Shown here: one piece after another, positions 1-11,235 of the stretch
How the letters are laid out: every line of letters begins with the position of its first letter
Numbering within the stretch: the stretch's first letter is position 1
Assembly (NCBI GenBank): GCA_920105625.2
Contig: OV050030.1
Span: forward strand, 65,074,406-65,138,405
Direction: 5' to 3'
DNA: 64,000 bases
Source of the DNA: Clusia tigrina
Lineage: Eukaryota; Arthropoda; Insecta; Diptera; Clusiidae
The notes under the pieces: generated by a model
The model's database searches: none
Told to the model about the DNA's origin: nothing
The model's input: the letters and a program-made list of their open reading frames with translations, nothing else
Made by a program: the position numbers and the translations under genes

Positions 1-249
1 GTCAACTGTGGCAGTACCCCGTACTACAGCAAGCCCACCGTTACTACCTGAGGCGCCTTGGTATCAAGAAGGGGAGATGCGTTAAAATACAGCCTAATGG
101 CTGCGAAACAACATCCAATGGGCACGATCCCAAGAACACCCTGGATTTGAAGGGAAACAGTTCTTAGTTGGATTACTCCGCAGAAGTCAGTCCGGCTAAG
201 GCAATCCCATAAGCGCCATAGCTCCGCCATCCCAACCCATTGCGTCAAT
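1..249. other. Unassigned sequence at window edge
   Basis: This stretch is richer in GC than what follows and has short open frames on both strands, the longest on the minus strand at 24-257 (77 codons). None shows a motif I recognise. The change in composition near 250, where repeat Z begins, suggests the end of another element that runs off the window. It could be a remnant of a coding TE, but the sequence does not let me name one. Confidence 0.3.
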
Positions 250-470
250 GCAATCATTTAAGAATAAAAAGAATGAGCAAAGAAACTTTCAATGGGAACT
301 GAAACCATGGTTATACATGCAGGTACTGTCAGTATCTTTGCACTTATAAAAATATGAAATTTAACTTTAAGATATTTATTTGATTGTGAATTTTTGCAAT
401 AGCCCTGCTGTAAAAATGTCGGAAATTATTTTATTGACTTCTTTGTTACATATTTTTAGTCAATATTACG
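250..470 (-). repeat. Repeat Z, copy 1 (inverted relative to 26488-26690)
   Basis: The segment reads as the reverse complement of 26488-26690, with a shared run from the attctttttatt/aataaaaagaat end to the tatttttagt end. Both copies stop at the same tatttttagt site, beyond which each carries the end of a P-superfamily element. The shared breakpoint means the two copies descend from one composite of Z plus insertion. No coding potential is seen. Confidence 0.7.
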
Positions 471-866
471 CATTGCACAGGTCCATTATTATTTTCTCTC
501 CAAGTTTGACGGGTTCTAACGTCACAGCAGCGCCAAAAATTATAAATACATAGCTGTTTGAACAGCTTATTTATTCAATTGAGCATTTATGATAGTCGGT
601 TTTCCAATAGAAATAATTGCAATTTAAACGAAATATATCCGTCGATATATTTGTAATATTTTCTCATCTTTATTTTCCCGAAAAATGTTGCATATAAAGT
701 AATAAACCTTGGTATTTTAAATATTTCACAGAAGTGTTCACTTTTTTCTTTACAAAATGGTTGCTAATTTGGCATTACGTTTTACAGCCAGAGCTCTGTA
801 GATGCGGAGAAAGAAAAATGTTTGTACACCGATTTGCGTCATCTTTGCTTCTATCATTCTTGATTT
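471..866. mobile_element. Short non-autonomous P-superfamily element (P-A)
   Basis: The right end reads ttctatcattcttg at 852-865, the same terminal inverted repeat (TIR) as the elements at 11888-13413 and 24553-25638. The left end lacks the outermost TIR bases but keeps the next block, attacgcattgcacaggtcc, which matches the inner TIR of the THAP-bearing element, and it has a TGACGTT motif (minus strand, 519-525). Flanks atttttagt (left) and atttttatt (right) agree at 8 of 9 bases, a likely decayed target duplication. The 395-bp interior has no open frame with homology. It is best read as an internally deleted relative. Confidence 0.6.
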
Positions 867-980
867 TTATTAATAATATGGAAAAATAACATTTTTTCAT
901 ACCATGATAACTATTTTTCAGAAAAATTAGCCGTTGCCAGTACCTAGATTATGCTACCATGATCTTAAACTAAACTGTGA

Positions 981-1328
981 GTGAGAAGAAAGAGTATAAT
1001 AGAGAAAGAAGAGCGTTGCTATCAATTCATTAATGAATTTGTAATTGCTTTTGAGAGCAAAAAATTGTCATGGAAATATCAATACTCCCTTTGTATTCCC
1101 CAGGGGAGATCTCCCAAAATTTTTGCGGGACGCTGGAGTTGTTTTTATTATCAGCTATTCTATTTGACTATGAATGTAGGGGAGGGCCGCTCAAAATTTA
1201 CAGATTGGCGTTCTTTACCACCACATTCAATCGAAATTTATTATTGCACTGAACAAAATTTTGCGAAGCATAATCCAAAAACTGTTCTTAAATCGATGAA
1301 AGCTTTTATTTATAATGTAGCTCATTGA
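981..1328 (+). CDS. Unrecognised open frame, 115 codons
   Basis: An open frame of 115 codons with GTG as its first possible start rather than ATG, so it is probably the tail of something longer that has decayed upstream. The product is rich in aromatic and basic residues (WKYQYSLCIPQGRSP; SCFYYQLFYLTMNVG). I do not recognise a family. It lies between the right end of the short P-superfamily element at 866 and an inverted P-type transposase fragment that begins near 1330. It could be a chance frame in AT-rich DNA or a piece of TE protein; I favour a TE relic over a host gene. Confidence 0.2.
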   Translation: MRRKSIIEKEERCYQFINEFVIAFESKKLSWKYQYSLCIPQGRSPKIFAGRWSCFYYQLFYLTMNVGEGRSKFTDWRSLPPHSIEIYYCTEQNFAKHNPKTVLKSMKAFIYNVAH

Positions 1329-1329
1329 A

Positions 1330-2337
1330 AAAGTTTATTATGTTATAATTTTTAAAATTAAATAAGTTTTTTTTTATATAAGAATTTAAGTATAATTGCG
1401 TCGAAATATTCTGTCAAGCATTTGTTGTTTTTACGTTTTTTTCTAATATATGGTCTTTTTGTAGAGCTATTAAGCATTTTGCGTTTTTGTATAAAATAAC
1501 TCTTATATAAAACTCTAAAATTACAAAATGGTGCTAGTAGAAGTCTTCAGACAGGCTAAACCAGTTCTTGTACGCTGGTAAACCATCTGTTTTAATTTTT
1601 ATCATCTCCATAATTTTTTTCCTTTACTCCTGCTACGTGAGATATTTTTTCAAAAGTTCCGTTACCTTGTAAATTGCTGTACACATAAATTGAAAAACTA
1701 CCTGGTGGATCTATTAGAAACATCCTCTTCGACTCATACTCATAGTTCTTCTCATGTATCCACAATTCGCTGGAATCGCTGGACATTAGAGGTGATCTCG
1801 GAGATAGTACTTGGTGACGCATACAATATCTCCTATCTCTCTGTCAAGTTAACAGCATCCTCATTCACATCGATCTCAGTAAGGTCCATTTTATATTGTA
1901 TTCCTTCTTCGTTGGAACTCTGTCATTGCATGAATGTAACTTTTGACAGATTCGTAGTTTTCTAATTGCTTCTGGTATTCGAATGTGGTTATCTTCATCG
2001 ATATAAACTTGGGCTATATATATTGAAATTTTGATATCAATGGATGTGTGCAACTCACTGATCTTATCCGGTAAAATTTTTTTCCAAAGCATCTGACTCT
2101 TTTTTCCTAATAAAATTATTTGGATGTTTGGAAATTCTTCAAATAAATCATCTCAAAGTATCATCATTGCTTTTAAAGTTAGAATTGTCCCTTTTATACA
2201 CTTTACGTATTTTCCTGCAGATAATACTGCACTTTTCAATAATGCAATAAATTAATTTAGAATATCGCGTTCTTTAATACCAACTCGTTTATATCCGCGG
2301 CGAAGAGGAATTTTATCATGTAAATGTTTGCTTTTTA
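1330..2337 (-). pseudogene. P-superfamily transposase, 3' part, decayed (inverted copy)
   Basis: The minus strand of this block aligns from end to end with the plus strand of 15640-16689. Both contain the segments SELWIHEKNYEYESKRMFLI and DIKISIYIAQVYIDEDNH (or close variants), the same 3' tail with acaaaaacgcaaa and ctctacaaaaa, and the same final tgacagaatatttcg. This copy lacks a roughly 100-bp stretch present at about 16568-16665 of the other. The reading frame is broken several times. It is the C-terminal third of a THAP-type transposase gene; the family call rests on the 5' part of the other copy. Confidence 0.7.
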
Positions 2338-2346
2338 AGGGCCAAT

Positions 2347-2513
2347 ACACACTATTCGTGCCGGTCACGGTCATTCAAGCATCCGTCAAGTATTCTTAAA
2401 TGCCTTTTAATAGGAAGTATTCACATTACCGGTCACGTGCCAGTCACAGTCCAAGCAAGACCGCCGCGCTTTTTTCAAAAAGAATACTTGACCGAAGGTT
2501 GAACGGCAGTGTG
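2347..2513. repeat. Short foldback element (MITE-like)
   Basis: The two ends are inverted copies. The left arm contains tcaagtattctt at 2387-2398, and its complement aagaatacttga lies near 2481-2492; the outer parts (cacact...gtcaag) also correspond. Total length is about 165 bp with no coding capacity, typical of a small non-autonomous DNA element. I could not define a target duplication with confidence. Confidence 0.5.
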
Positions 2514-3935
2514 GAATGCATCGCTTGCTTGTGGATTTCGATCTTATATTTCATATTTCGGTCAGATGAAATTTTAGGCGTTCTAGCTTAGGGATCGACT
2601 AGATATGCCAGCATGTGTGTGAGTGTGGAATAAATACGATCGACGCCATCCACTTCGTTTAACTTTTATTTGTTTTTGTTGTTTTCTCTCCTATTAACTC
2701 AACTTCGGGCATATATTAAAAGAATAGTTAGCTTCATGTGCATTGCATAGCATACGTACATTCTTATTATAACTTCATATTAATTTTATGTATATACAAT
2801 ATGTATGCAGTTTATAAATTTCAGACGAGTAGTTGGTTGAGTTGGTGCGAAGCCATGAAAGTCTTTTTGACTTACAGTCGGCGCATATACAACGTCTTCA
2901 ATAAAAAAAAATTATTTGGAAAGAAGTTTCCACAAACACATAAAGCTGACATTAGCATCCATATTTGAGAAGTTGTGACAAAGACAATATACTATAAAGA
3001 CATTACATCGTTCTCTTCACTCAGCGAAATGAGTTAAAAAACCGTAGCTGCCTTTGGAGCTCACCCGCAGTGTGCTCGGCAATGCAAAGGCAAAACATGT
3101 AGATACACATAGTGGTTTTTGCAATCTATATATGCGTGTGTGTTTATTACATGTGCGAATGTTCAATCTTGACAAATTATTTCATACATACATACATATG
3201 TACATATTTGTGTTTCGATCATTTTGCAGGTAGCGAATTGTGCCATAAGAAGTATGAAATAAAGCGCTTTCATGTCGATTGGAGTTTTTGTTGTATGATG
3301 TGCGGTGTGGCTTCTTTAACTATAAAGTGAAGCAGAATTCAATTTGTCATGCAATTTTGGATATATCAATATTTTCAGTATGGACAAATATCAGCACAAT
3401 TTACTGTTTCGATCTTATATTTCATATTTTCGCTTTAGCAGGATGTGATCAAACATTTTTTGAGTCTATCCGAAGAAAGAATTATTATGCACAAAAGACC
3501 AATTTTGATCAAATTAATGATAATCTTTTAATATTCATATGTTCGTGTGTTGCCTATTCCATTAGTATATTTATCTAAAATATTTTTAAATTAAGTGTAA
3601 AGTCCACAAAGTCAACTTGTTTAAAAGTTTGTCTTACTTTGTCAGAACCGCTTGAAATCCTACAATCATATTTTATTAAAAATTATACCACTCGTACGTA
3701 CATGAATATGTGCTTACTCGTACATATCTATAAACACTGATTCTCCGCCTTTACATAGTATATGCTGTTCATGTTTGAAGTAAATTTTATGAACTTCAAT
3801 ATCTAGTATTAAATGCATATGTTCTTGTTATATATTGATTTACAAAGTTTTGTAAATAAAACTGTATATAATGCAATAACCTATATATAAACGTTTATTT
3901 CCTATGGAAAAATGTAGTTCAACCATAATTGTGTT
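2514..3935. other. Non-coding AT-rich stretch, no gene seen
   Basis: Several short open frames occur but none has a recognisable motif. A 23-bp direct repeat tttcgatcttatatttcatattt (quoted in part) occurs near 2536 and again near 3408, each followed by related bases, so the two sites may be ends or flanks of one element about 0.87 kb long. Short catacatacatatgtac simple sequence lies near 3183-3206. I see nothing that supports a host gene. Confidence 0.4.
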
Positions 3936-4975
3936 CCAACGCATAATAAACCACTTCATAATCGAAAATTAATATAATCAGAAATCTATAAAAAATTATT
4001 TCAAGTATTTAAAAGTCCAAGAGATTTTAAATTTATATTAGGATAAATAAGGTTTAGTAAAACATAATTTTATTATAAGGTGCGGCGTCTTTTTCCCATT
4101 CCATTTGACATTTACCTCAAAAAATGTCTACATGAGGTGTGCAGGGGTTACCCAAGTCGACTTGCTGGCAGCTTTTTTCACAAACGCCATTCGAAATACT
4201 ACAACCGGCAACTCAATTGCTTTGACGTGGAGACTTGAGTTATGGAAACTAATAGAAATGTGCAAAAACTTCTTACTGCTTCGTGATTCTTTATGCATGT
4301 GACCTTGTCTTTGGATGTGTATCCACTTACATATGTAGAAAATACTTTGAATCAAATAAACTGTCTTGACCTAAATTCCTGAATAATATTTGGGACTTCT
4401 TTTCAGTTTTATTTTTTAATTATTTGCTGTCTAAGTTCTTCTAAGCAACTTTTGCATGTTTTTTTATATATTATAATTCTATCAATTTAATTGTAAATAA
4501 TGTATTATATTAATCAAAAATCTGCAAAATTCTTCCTTTTCGTACCATAAGAATAAAATCCAATCTAACAATTTACTTAATATAGCATATACGAAAAAAC
4601 AAAAACTTCCTAAAATTGCACATATTCATTGACGAAAGAAATGCCTGATTGAATTAGATTTTGTGAAATTTATGAGCTTCTTCAGGCGAATTGCGCAAAA
4701 CAATCGTACAAATTCTGACACAATTTCACGCCCCATGAGAATTTATGTATGTGAGTTAACAAACACGGTTATGACTATTTTTAGAAGATATAAATTTCTT
4801 TGCTGTAATGATTTGCTATAGCAGCAGCAATTCAATGTGGTTTAGTAAAATGATTTAATACTGAATAATTTATGCTAAAGTAGAAACTATTCTTAATATT
4901 TTTTATGAAAATAATTATTAGCTTGCATTCAAAATAAGGATGAACAATTAAAAAATATAAAAATAAACACATTTC

Positions 4976-5050
4976 TCAGCGGACTTGAACCCGGCATCAT
5001 AAATTCGATAAACCAACGCTTTACCACTTGTGCCATCGATCTTTATAAAA
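4976..5050 (-). other. tRNA-like block (box A and box B) inside repeat X
   Basis: On the minus strand, tggcacaagtgg (5024-5035) fits the RNA polymerase III box A consensus TRGCNNARYNGG, and ggttcaagtcc (4981-4991) fits box B. The spacing is that of a tRNA gene. The acceptor and T arms do not pair well, so it is not a working tRNA. The same block sits in X copy 2 at 24247-24318 with a less perfect box A. It suggests that X carries, or derives from, a tRNA-type internal promoter. Confidence 0.55.
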
Positions 5051-5299
5051 GATCCTGTGCATGCATATTTATTTTATATTGTAAAGTGTTCTAATATGCA
5101 CGCATTATGCTTCGTCATGACATGGCAAAACTTTTTTATACGCAAAACCATAAATGACTTGCGTTAAGCCCCACTTTCCGTATAAAAAAGCTTTGGCATA
5201 TAGAACATTTTACCCCAGCCACACAAATCAGAAAATAAAAATTTTATTTCAAATCAATCGCTTCTGCAGTGAGCACACACACACACACACACACTGCGC

Positions 5300-5921
5300 A
5301 TTTCGCAGTGTATCGGACGAAGCAATAGGGATAATAAGCAGCAAAGCACCCATTGACTTGCTGGCGAAGGAGGTACACCGGCTCTACAAGCAGAGGGCGA
5401 GACCCACAAACATCGACAAAGCCGCGGAAAGAAAAAACACCATTGTGGAATGGCAACAGAGGTGGAGGCAATCCGAAAAGGGTCGATGGACCTTCATGCT
5501 GATCCCTCACATCACACCATGGGTAACAAAGACGCACGGGGAACTGAACTACTACGTCACACTGTTGCTAACTGGTCACGGCTGCTTTAAGCAGTACCTC
5601 CATGAGAGAAAGTATGAGGAAGACCCATACTGTCCGTACTGCCATGGGGTGCACGAGAACGCACAGCACGTGTTTTTCGACTGCCCACTCTTCAAAGGCA
5701 CATGGGATGAACTGAGTGCTGTCCTCAATGAACCACCAACAATGGACAACCACTGTGAGCACATGTGCGATACGCTCGTCAAGTGGGAAACAGTTTGCTC
5801 GGCAGCGGCCACCATCATGAAGGCGCTGCGAATCGCAGAACGAGCGCGTAACGCTGAACGCAGCCGCCAGCGCCACTCCGATACTGCAACACACAGGACT
5901 GACATAATGACAGACGTGTGA
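5300..5921 (+). pseudogene. R1-type ORF2 C-terminal fragment with zinc knuckle
   Basis: The frame is open to the stop at 5919-5921 and encodes the post-RT part of a non-LTR polyprotein. It includes the segment APIDLLAKEVHRLYKQ, the block GRWTFMLIPHITPWV, LLTGHGCFKQYL, and the CCHC knuckle CPYCHGVHENAQHVFFDCPLF (C-x2-C-x7-H-x4-C type; last residues given loosely). This matches the region after the reverse transcriptase in R1-clade elements, as seen also in the longer copy at 9541-10900. RT and endonuclease are missing, so it cannot mobilise itself. Confidence 0.8.
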
Positions 5922-6080
5922 GCAGTAAATGCTCTTACGGCCTCCCGACGTAAACCTAATCAGTGTCTCCGGGGGGAATCGCCGTAATGACGAGAGGAGG
6001 TTTTGGTGCAGCTAGAGTCCCGCACTGACGGGGTTCTGCCTTTTGATGTTTTCCTCCTCGCTAAATATTTAAAAAAAACA
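5300..6080 (+). mobile_element. 5'-truncated R1-type non-LTR retrotransposon
   Basis: The insertion starts abruptly after an (AC)n run in repeat X and ends in a short A run at 6071-6078, after which X resumes with aaattattcat. The corresponding site in X copy 2 (about 23985-24000) is unoccupied. The insert holds the last 206 codons of an R1-type ORF2 and a 3' UTR of about 150 bp containing gacggggttctgccttttga, a composition usual for R1-type tails. A 5' truncation is normal for target-primed reverse transcription. Confidence 0.8.
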
Positions 6081-6255
6081 ACTAAATTATTCATATGAAT
6101 GTGCAAACAACAATAGCCATGTGTGTGGCTGCCAATGGACACATATTCACGACTGCTTCGTGAAATTGCCGATCAGTATTCCAATGTGGTTGCCATCAAC
6201 TTCAATATGTTGATTCTCACTCAAGAGAACAAAGGTCTTTCTGTATATTCTTTTT

Positions 6256-6985
6256 GGTTTCCATGTAGACAAATGGAGCCATTTACACATAGCGTTTTGT
6301 AGCTGGCGGCGGCGACACGCTGTGGGGCTTCAAAATTTTAGTTGCTTCTGCTAGCGTTGGGAGCGTCGTTTCGGTAGCGACCGATTTCTGTGAACCTCGT
6401 TTGTCGTATTGTGTGCGTATCAACACCAGTTCACTAATGTGATTTTGTTGCAGATATTATTTAGTACCTGTTGTTGAGGTATTTGGTTTCTTATTCCAAA
6501 CATTTGTAATAGTGTATGTCGCTTGGGCAAATTTTTACATGACAGAGTAAATATGTCACATATGGACTTTTTTATATATTAGTGTTTATTTCAAGAGTTG
6601 TTACAGAACGCCCACTTACCCTATAATTATTACACCTGATTTGCTTATTTGTGCCCTTCTTTATTATTATATTTGTTTTGTGATTTGTTCGTTTATGTAC
6701 CATTCAAATCTCCTATGTAGAAGTTCGCCGTTATGCGGTTGCTGCGTGTTTTTCTGTTTAAGCGAGCCTAACGAGTCGTTGGTCAGCAGCCGGGGAACCA
6801 ATATCAAATAAAACCAATACCAATACTGAGTTGAAATAATTAAAGCATCGTGTTTCTTTTTCTTATATCAGTATAACGTATACGTTAAAATTTGTGTCCA
6901 GGCCAACGACTACAACTAATATACATATTTTTAAATTTTTATTAGTTTTATTACTAGAATATTTATTAGTTTTATTACTAGAATA
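6256..6985. other. Unassigned non-coding stretch with a 24-bp tandem duplication
   Basis: The sequence beyond the X breakpoint has no counterpart that I found in the window. It has a GC-richer part near 6300-6430 and a tail with caaataaaacc near 6808, which could be a polyadenylation signal of an unknown element. At about 6937-6985 the unit ttattagttttattactagaat occurs twice in tandem (quoted in part). I see no gene. Confidence 0.35.
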
Positions 6986-7605
6986 CTTCTTCAGACAAAA
7001 TGCGCAAAAGCATCACAAAACTAACTTCACCAAAGCAATTGAAATTGCACAAACACTAACACAATTTTATGCGAACATGAAGAATTTATGTTAGTTGGCA
7101 ATCAGCTTTATGACTCTTTTTAGAAAATATAAACTTCATTCCTGCAGTATTCTGACATAGCAGCAGCAATTAAATATTGTTCACCAATATTATTTAATAC
7201 TGGATAATTTATGTAAATTTTTTGCAAATTTATTTTAATAATTGTATTAATTTACTAATTATATACACTTTATAAACCATTCATCCAATAAGTTCACACA
7301 CTCAGAAGCATGAAGCAGTAAGAAGTTTTTGCACTAATTACTTTCCATAACCTAAGTCTCCCCGTCAAAGCGAGTGATATAGTGAGTTGCCGGTTGTAGT
7401 ATTTCACATGGCGTTTGTAAAAAATGTTGCAAGCAAGTCGACTTGGGTAAGCCCTGCACATATCATGTAGACATATTTTTAAGTAAATGGGCAAAAAGAC
7501 GCACCTTATATTAAAATATGTTTTACTAAACATTATTTATCCTAATACAAATTTCAAATTTCTTTGATTTTTAAATACTTGAAATACTTTTCATACCCTT
7601 TACTT
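6986..7605. repeat. Repeat X, rearranged copy 3
   Basis: Two blocks match repeat X but in opposite orientations. Bases 6986-7230 run parallel to 4680-4880, including tagcagcagcaatt and ttatttaatactg. Bases 7285-7605 run antiparallel to 4010-4300, including gtagtatttc, aagtcgacttg and tcatgtagac. The copy is therefore rearranged, by inversion or by joining of two fragments. The tRNA-like block is absent. Confidence 0.65.
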
Positions 7606-7689
7606 TTAAAAAAAGTTTCACAAAGTTTATGCTTTTGAGAGGGATTGCAATTTAAAGAAGGAGGTGTGGTAGCTGTGGATATATATATA

Positions 7690-8468
7690 CAGATATAATC
7701 AGAATCACTTTCTAAGCAATTTTTATTTTGTGCGTCCGTCTGTCCGTCTGTCCGTCTGTGGCCACGTTTTTTCTACAGCTTAGAGCTATCTTAATGAAAT
7801 TTAGCCAAAGTGTAGCCTGCACAAAGATACAGAACCAGATTGTTTTATGGGCCGATTTGGACAAAGACCCCGCCTACCTCCCATATAAGGAACTTTTTTC
7901 ACCTTTTTTAAAATGACTATAACTTCGGTCCAATTGACAGAATCGTGACACTATTTCGCAGCTATGGAGATGTGGGTCCTACTAAACACTGTGCAAAAAG
8001 TGGGGGGTATATATGAACTACCACGCCCACTATTAACAAATATTAATAACTTAAGATCTGGTAGAGATTTACGGACGAAATTTTACGGGAAGGAACATGT
8101 GGACATTATAAAGCTATCTGCAACAAATGGGGCTGCTCAGAGAAAAGACACGCTCACTTTTGATATAGGGAACTTTCGGGTCTAAAATTAAAATTAGCCT
8201 ACCTATGCTCGTATTGATGCCAGCGGAATAAAAATTGGCAGAAATATACATGGGGTCCGTAATAGTGTGTGTGTGTAGAATATGGAGATCATAATAGAAC
8301 GGCCACGCCCACAATTAGCCAAAAATCATTACTGTGTTCCTATTACATATTTATCAACGAAATTTCATAGGAAGGTTGCAGGTACTAACATTAAAAACCA
8401 CACAAAAATTGGGCGTGTTATTACTGCCACGCCCACTATTGACATATTATTATAACTTGCGACCTATA
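7690..8468 (+). repeat. Repeat Y, copy 1, with tgtccgtc microsatellite
   Basis: The block starts at a gatataatcagaatcac segment, carries a (cgtctgtc)n run at about 7733-7760, and holds several segments with ccacgcccac. It aligns with 42791-43273 plus 43667-43905, including ataacttaagatct, atcattactgtg and ataacttgcgacctata. No protein is preserved. The mariner relic at 8469 has inserted at its distal end, at a TA dinucleotide. The family is unknown to me by name. Confidence 0.7.
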
Positions 8469-9389
8469 AAGGGTGTTTTTTTTAGACGTGTGGCTTTTTA
8501 CACTTGCAATACTTTTTTGGGAGTCCGTCTTTTTCTCAGCTGTCACTTGATTTATGCTCAGTTTGGTTTGCCATTTCTTAAGTTTATGGCAGAACGACCA
8601 TCAAGCGCGTCGCATGTTCGGTGAATGGGCCCAAAACGAGATGGCCACCGATCCCAATTTTCACAAGAAAATTGTGTTCAGCGATGAAACTCACTTTTGG
8701 TTGGATGGGTAAGTTAATAAGTAAATTGTCGCATTTAGAGTGACGACAATCCACAAGCCATTGTTGAGACGCCGTTACATCCTAAAAAAAACACTGTTTA
8801 GTGCGCTCTATGGACAGAGGGAATCATTGGTCCATATTTCTTCAAATATGAAGCCGGCCACACTGTTCCAGTCAATGGGGAACGCTATAGAGCCATGATT
8901 AATGTCTTTTTCGTGCCTGAATTGGAAAATGTTGATGTGGACGACCTTTGGTTCCAACAAGACGGCGCTACATGCCATACAGCCAACGAAACAATCAATT
9001 TATTGAAGGAAACTTTTGGTGAGCGCATTATCTCGCGTCGTGGGCCAGTGGCGTGGCCTCCAATATCGTGCGATTTAACACCGCTGGACTATTTTTTGTG
9101 GGGTTATGTGAAGTCGCTTGTCTACGCAGATAAGCCCGAGATGATTGACGCCTTGGAAGAGAATATTGGGCGCGTTATAGCTGACATACGGCCCCAATTG
9201 CTGCAAAAATTTGTCGAAAATTGGACCTCTCGGCTGGAATTTATTCGAGGCAGCCGCTTGCCCGAAATTATTTTTAAAACATAATGGCAAACCCTTATCT
9301 TCATAACAAAGCTAAATTCCTGGCCATAACATTAAACTATATGCGTTTTATATATGCTTGAAACCCACATGTTTAAAAAAAACACCCTA
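8469..9389 (+). mobile_element. Tc1/mariner-superfamily element, internally deleted
   Basis: The ends are inverted repeats: agggtgttttttttagacg at 8470 and the complement of gtttaaaaaaaacaccct at 9371-9388. A TA dinucleotide lies at each flank, as expected for this superfamily. The length is about 920 bp, too short for a complete transposase. The N-terminal DNA-binding half is missing, and the remaining catalytic part is frameshifted. Confidence 0.85.
8595..9284 (+). pseudogene. DDE transposase fragment (IS630/Tc1/mariner type)
   Basis: The catalytic half of a DDE transposase can be followed in two frames. The first acidic site is in VFSDETHFWLDG (about 8668-8710), after which a frameshift occurs. 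The second is WFQQDGATCHTA, and the third WPPISCDLTPLDYFLWGYVK, with 36 residues between the second and third aspartates. The open 129-codon part ends at 9284. The N-terminal helix-turn-helix region is deleted. The sequence style (RRGPV-WPP, LTPLDYFLWG) is that of the long-spaced mariner-like transposases common in insects. Confidence 0.85.
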
Positions 9390-9540
9390 TACATAAATAT
9401 GTATGTAGATTTAGGTTATTATATGTATGTGTTTATAATACAGAAATAAATTAATTGTTATATAAAAAAAGAAAATAAATAAATCAATATACAAATGAAA
9501 AAGCTAATATTCTATTATTTGGGGAAGAGTTAGTGTCGCT
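9390..9540. other. Short flank between mariner relic and R1-type insertion
   Basis: AT-rich flank holding no coding sequence. The 11-bp sequence agtgtcgctaa at 9532-9542 is the left target duplication of the following element. Confidence 0.6.
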
Positions 9541-10900
9541 AAGACGAGTGGTACTCCTTGTTACATTAGACGTAAGAAACGCTTTCAACAGCGCTAGGTG
9601 GGTGGATATGATCGAGGCACTTGAAAATCGTTTTCAGATACCAGCTTATTTGAAGAAGATAATCCGGAGCTACCTTAAAGATAGAATGTTTTTATACGAG
9701 ACCAACAATGCCACCCGAAGCAAAATCATCACGTCAGGGGCAGCGCAAGGGTCCATCCTCGGACCGGACCTTTGGAATATAAGCTACGATGGCATTTTGC
9801 GCATAGAGATGCCAGATAACACTCATCTAGTCGGATACGCAGACGACATTGCGGCTGTCATCACCGCACGCGACTCGGAAGACGCCCAAAGAAAGCTGAA
9901 CCAAATCATGATCAGAACCCAGAGGTGGCTCGATTCACATGGCTTGAAGTTGGCCACGGAAAAGACGGAACTGCTATTCCTCACGAGAAAGCACATTCCA
10001 ATAGAAATCGACTTGAGAGTTTGCTCCGAGACCATCAGGACACAAAAGGTGATAAAGTACCTGGGAATTCAGCTTGACTCCAAGCTCACCTACTGGGCGC
10101 AAATGCAAAATGCGGCGACGAAGGCAGCACGGGTAACGGCTTCTCTCAGCAGACTAATGGCAAACATCGGAGGGCCAACATCCATCAAGAGGAAGCTTCT
10201 GATTATGACAACGCACTCCATTCTGTTGTATGGTAGCGAATTGTGGGCTGACAAGCTAAAGGTGCACGCCCGAAGAAAAGTTTTATCGTCCGTACAACGA
10301 ACCGCAGCTCTGCGAGTAGCTTCAGCGTACCGTACTGTATCGGAGCCGGCAATTCTGGTAATTAGCTGCTTAATCCCAATCGATCTCTTAGCCCTCGAAC
10401 GAAAACACCTACGAGAAGCCAAGATGGGTAAGAATACCAGAGGAACTGCGCAGCATATAAAGCAACAAACCGTGCACCATTGGCAGGAACGATGGGCCGC
10501 CGAGAGTCGCGGAAGATGGACAGCGAGACTCATACCCGAAATAGCGAGCTGGATAGGAGGAACAGCCGGAACCGTCAATTTCTACCTCACGCAGTTACTG
10601 TCTGGTCACGGATACTTCTGCAAGTATCTACACCGAATGGGAAAAATTGGAGGGCCTGAGTGCATATACGGCGACAGCAATGTGGATGATGCAGAGCACA
10701 CCTTTTTCAAATGCACAAGGTGGCAAACAGAGCGCACCACGCTTGAAATGGAAATCGGGGAAACCTTAGCCACAGAGAACATTGTGGAGGTTATGCTAAG
10801 CAGCAAAGAAAGCTGGGACCACGTAGATAAATATGTGGAAAATGTGCTCCGGCGGAAAAAGCGGGACCTGGACGCAGGAAAAATGTTGAGAGTCCAATAG
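9541..10900 (+). pseudogene. R1-type reverse transcriptase, C-terminal half, open but truncated
   Basis: About 450 codons remain open to the TAG at 10898-10900. The frame enters at LLVTLDVRNAFNSARW (RT motif A, catalytic Asp), followed by SGAAQGSILGPDLWN (motif B), HLVGYADDIAAVI (motif C, YADD), KTELLFLTRK and VKYLGIQLDSKL (thumb side), then LLYGSELWADKL. Downstream are LLSGHGYFCKYLHRMG and a zinc-binding segment (CIYGDSNVDDAEHTFFKC). The knuckle's second cysteine reads G, so it may be mutated. Endonuclease and RT motifs before A are missing. The R1 clade is assigned from the C-terminal style and its likeness to 5300-5921. Confidence 0.88.
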
Positions 10901-11084
10901 GGACGAAGTGAGAATCTCCACCTTGAAGGAAGTATAAAAAGGGTTCCAGGGTGGGGAGATGTTCTCAGCGAGGGAGGGGGATGTTTTAGTGGGTGCAATT
11001 CTCACATACCAAATCTGTGACGACAGTTTTGATGATGCGGCAGGCATTTTTACCCTCTCTACCCAAAAAAAAAAAAAAAAAAAA
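9541..11084 (+). mobile_element. 5'-truncated R1-type non-LTR retrotransposon with oligo(A) tail and TSD
   Basis: The element ends in about 21 A residues (11064-11084) followed by agtgtcgctaa at 11085-11095, and the same 11 bases are found at 9532-9542. That is a clear target-site duplication, so both boundaries are well fixed. The 5' end starts inside the reverse transcriptase domain, a standard truncation. The 3' UTR (10901-11063) has a GC-rich gagaatctccacc...ggggagatgttctc pair. The insertion looks comparatively young because 455 codons are still open. Confidence 0.93.
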
Positions 11085-11095
11085 AGTGTCGCTAA

Positions 11096-11160
11096 TATTC
11101 TTAAAATATTTAGGTAAATGAAACTTCAGCAAGCATAAATATACATATATATATATATAC

Positions 11161-11235
<75 letters not shown>

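Larger units (their letters stand above)
3936..6255 (-). repeat. Repeat X, copy 1 (unknown family, with insertion)
   Basis: The reverse complement of this interval matches 23822-26455: the segment with cattcgaaatactacaaccg, the segment with aattgctgctgctaaagc, the tRNA-like block, and the segment with aatatgttgattcttact all occur in the same order. A 5'-truncated R1-type fragment is inserted at 5300-6080, and the second copy shows the uninterrupted site. There is no convincing protein. The element may be a composite, because its distal end in copy 2 runs into a P-type TIR. Confidence 0.75.

Noticed and set aside
10090..10578. Minus-strand frame of 162 codons opposite the R1-type reverse transcriptase
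   Set aside because: Antisense shadow of a real coding frame; no motif of its own. The same holds for several minus-strand frames at 5244-5905 and 10606-11047.
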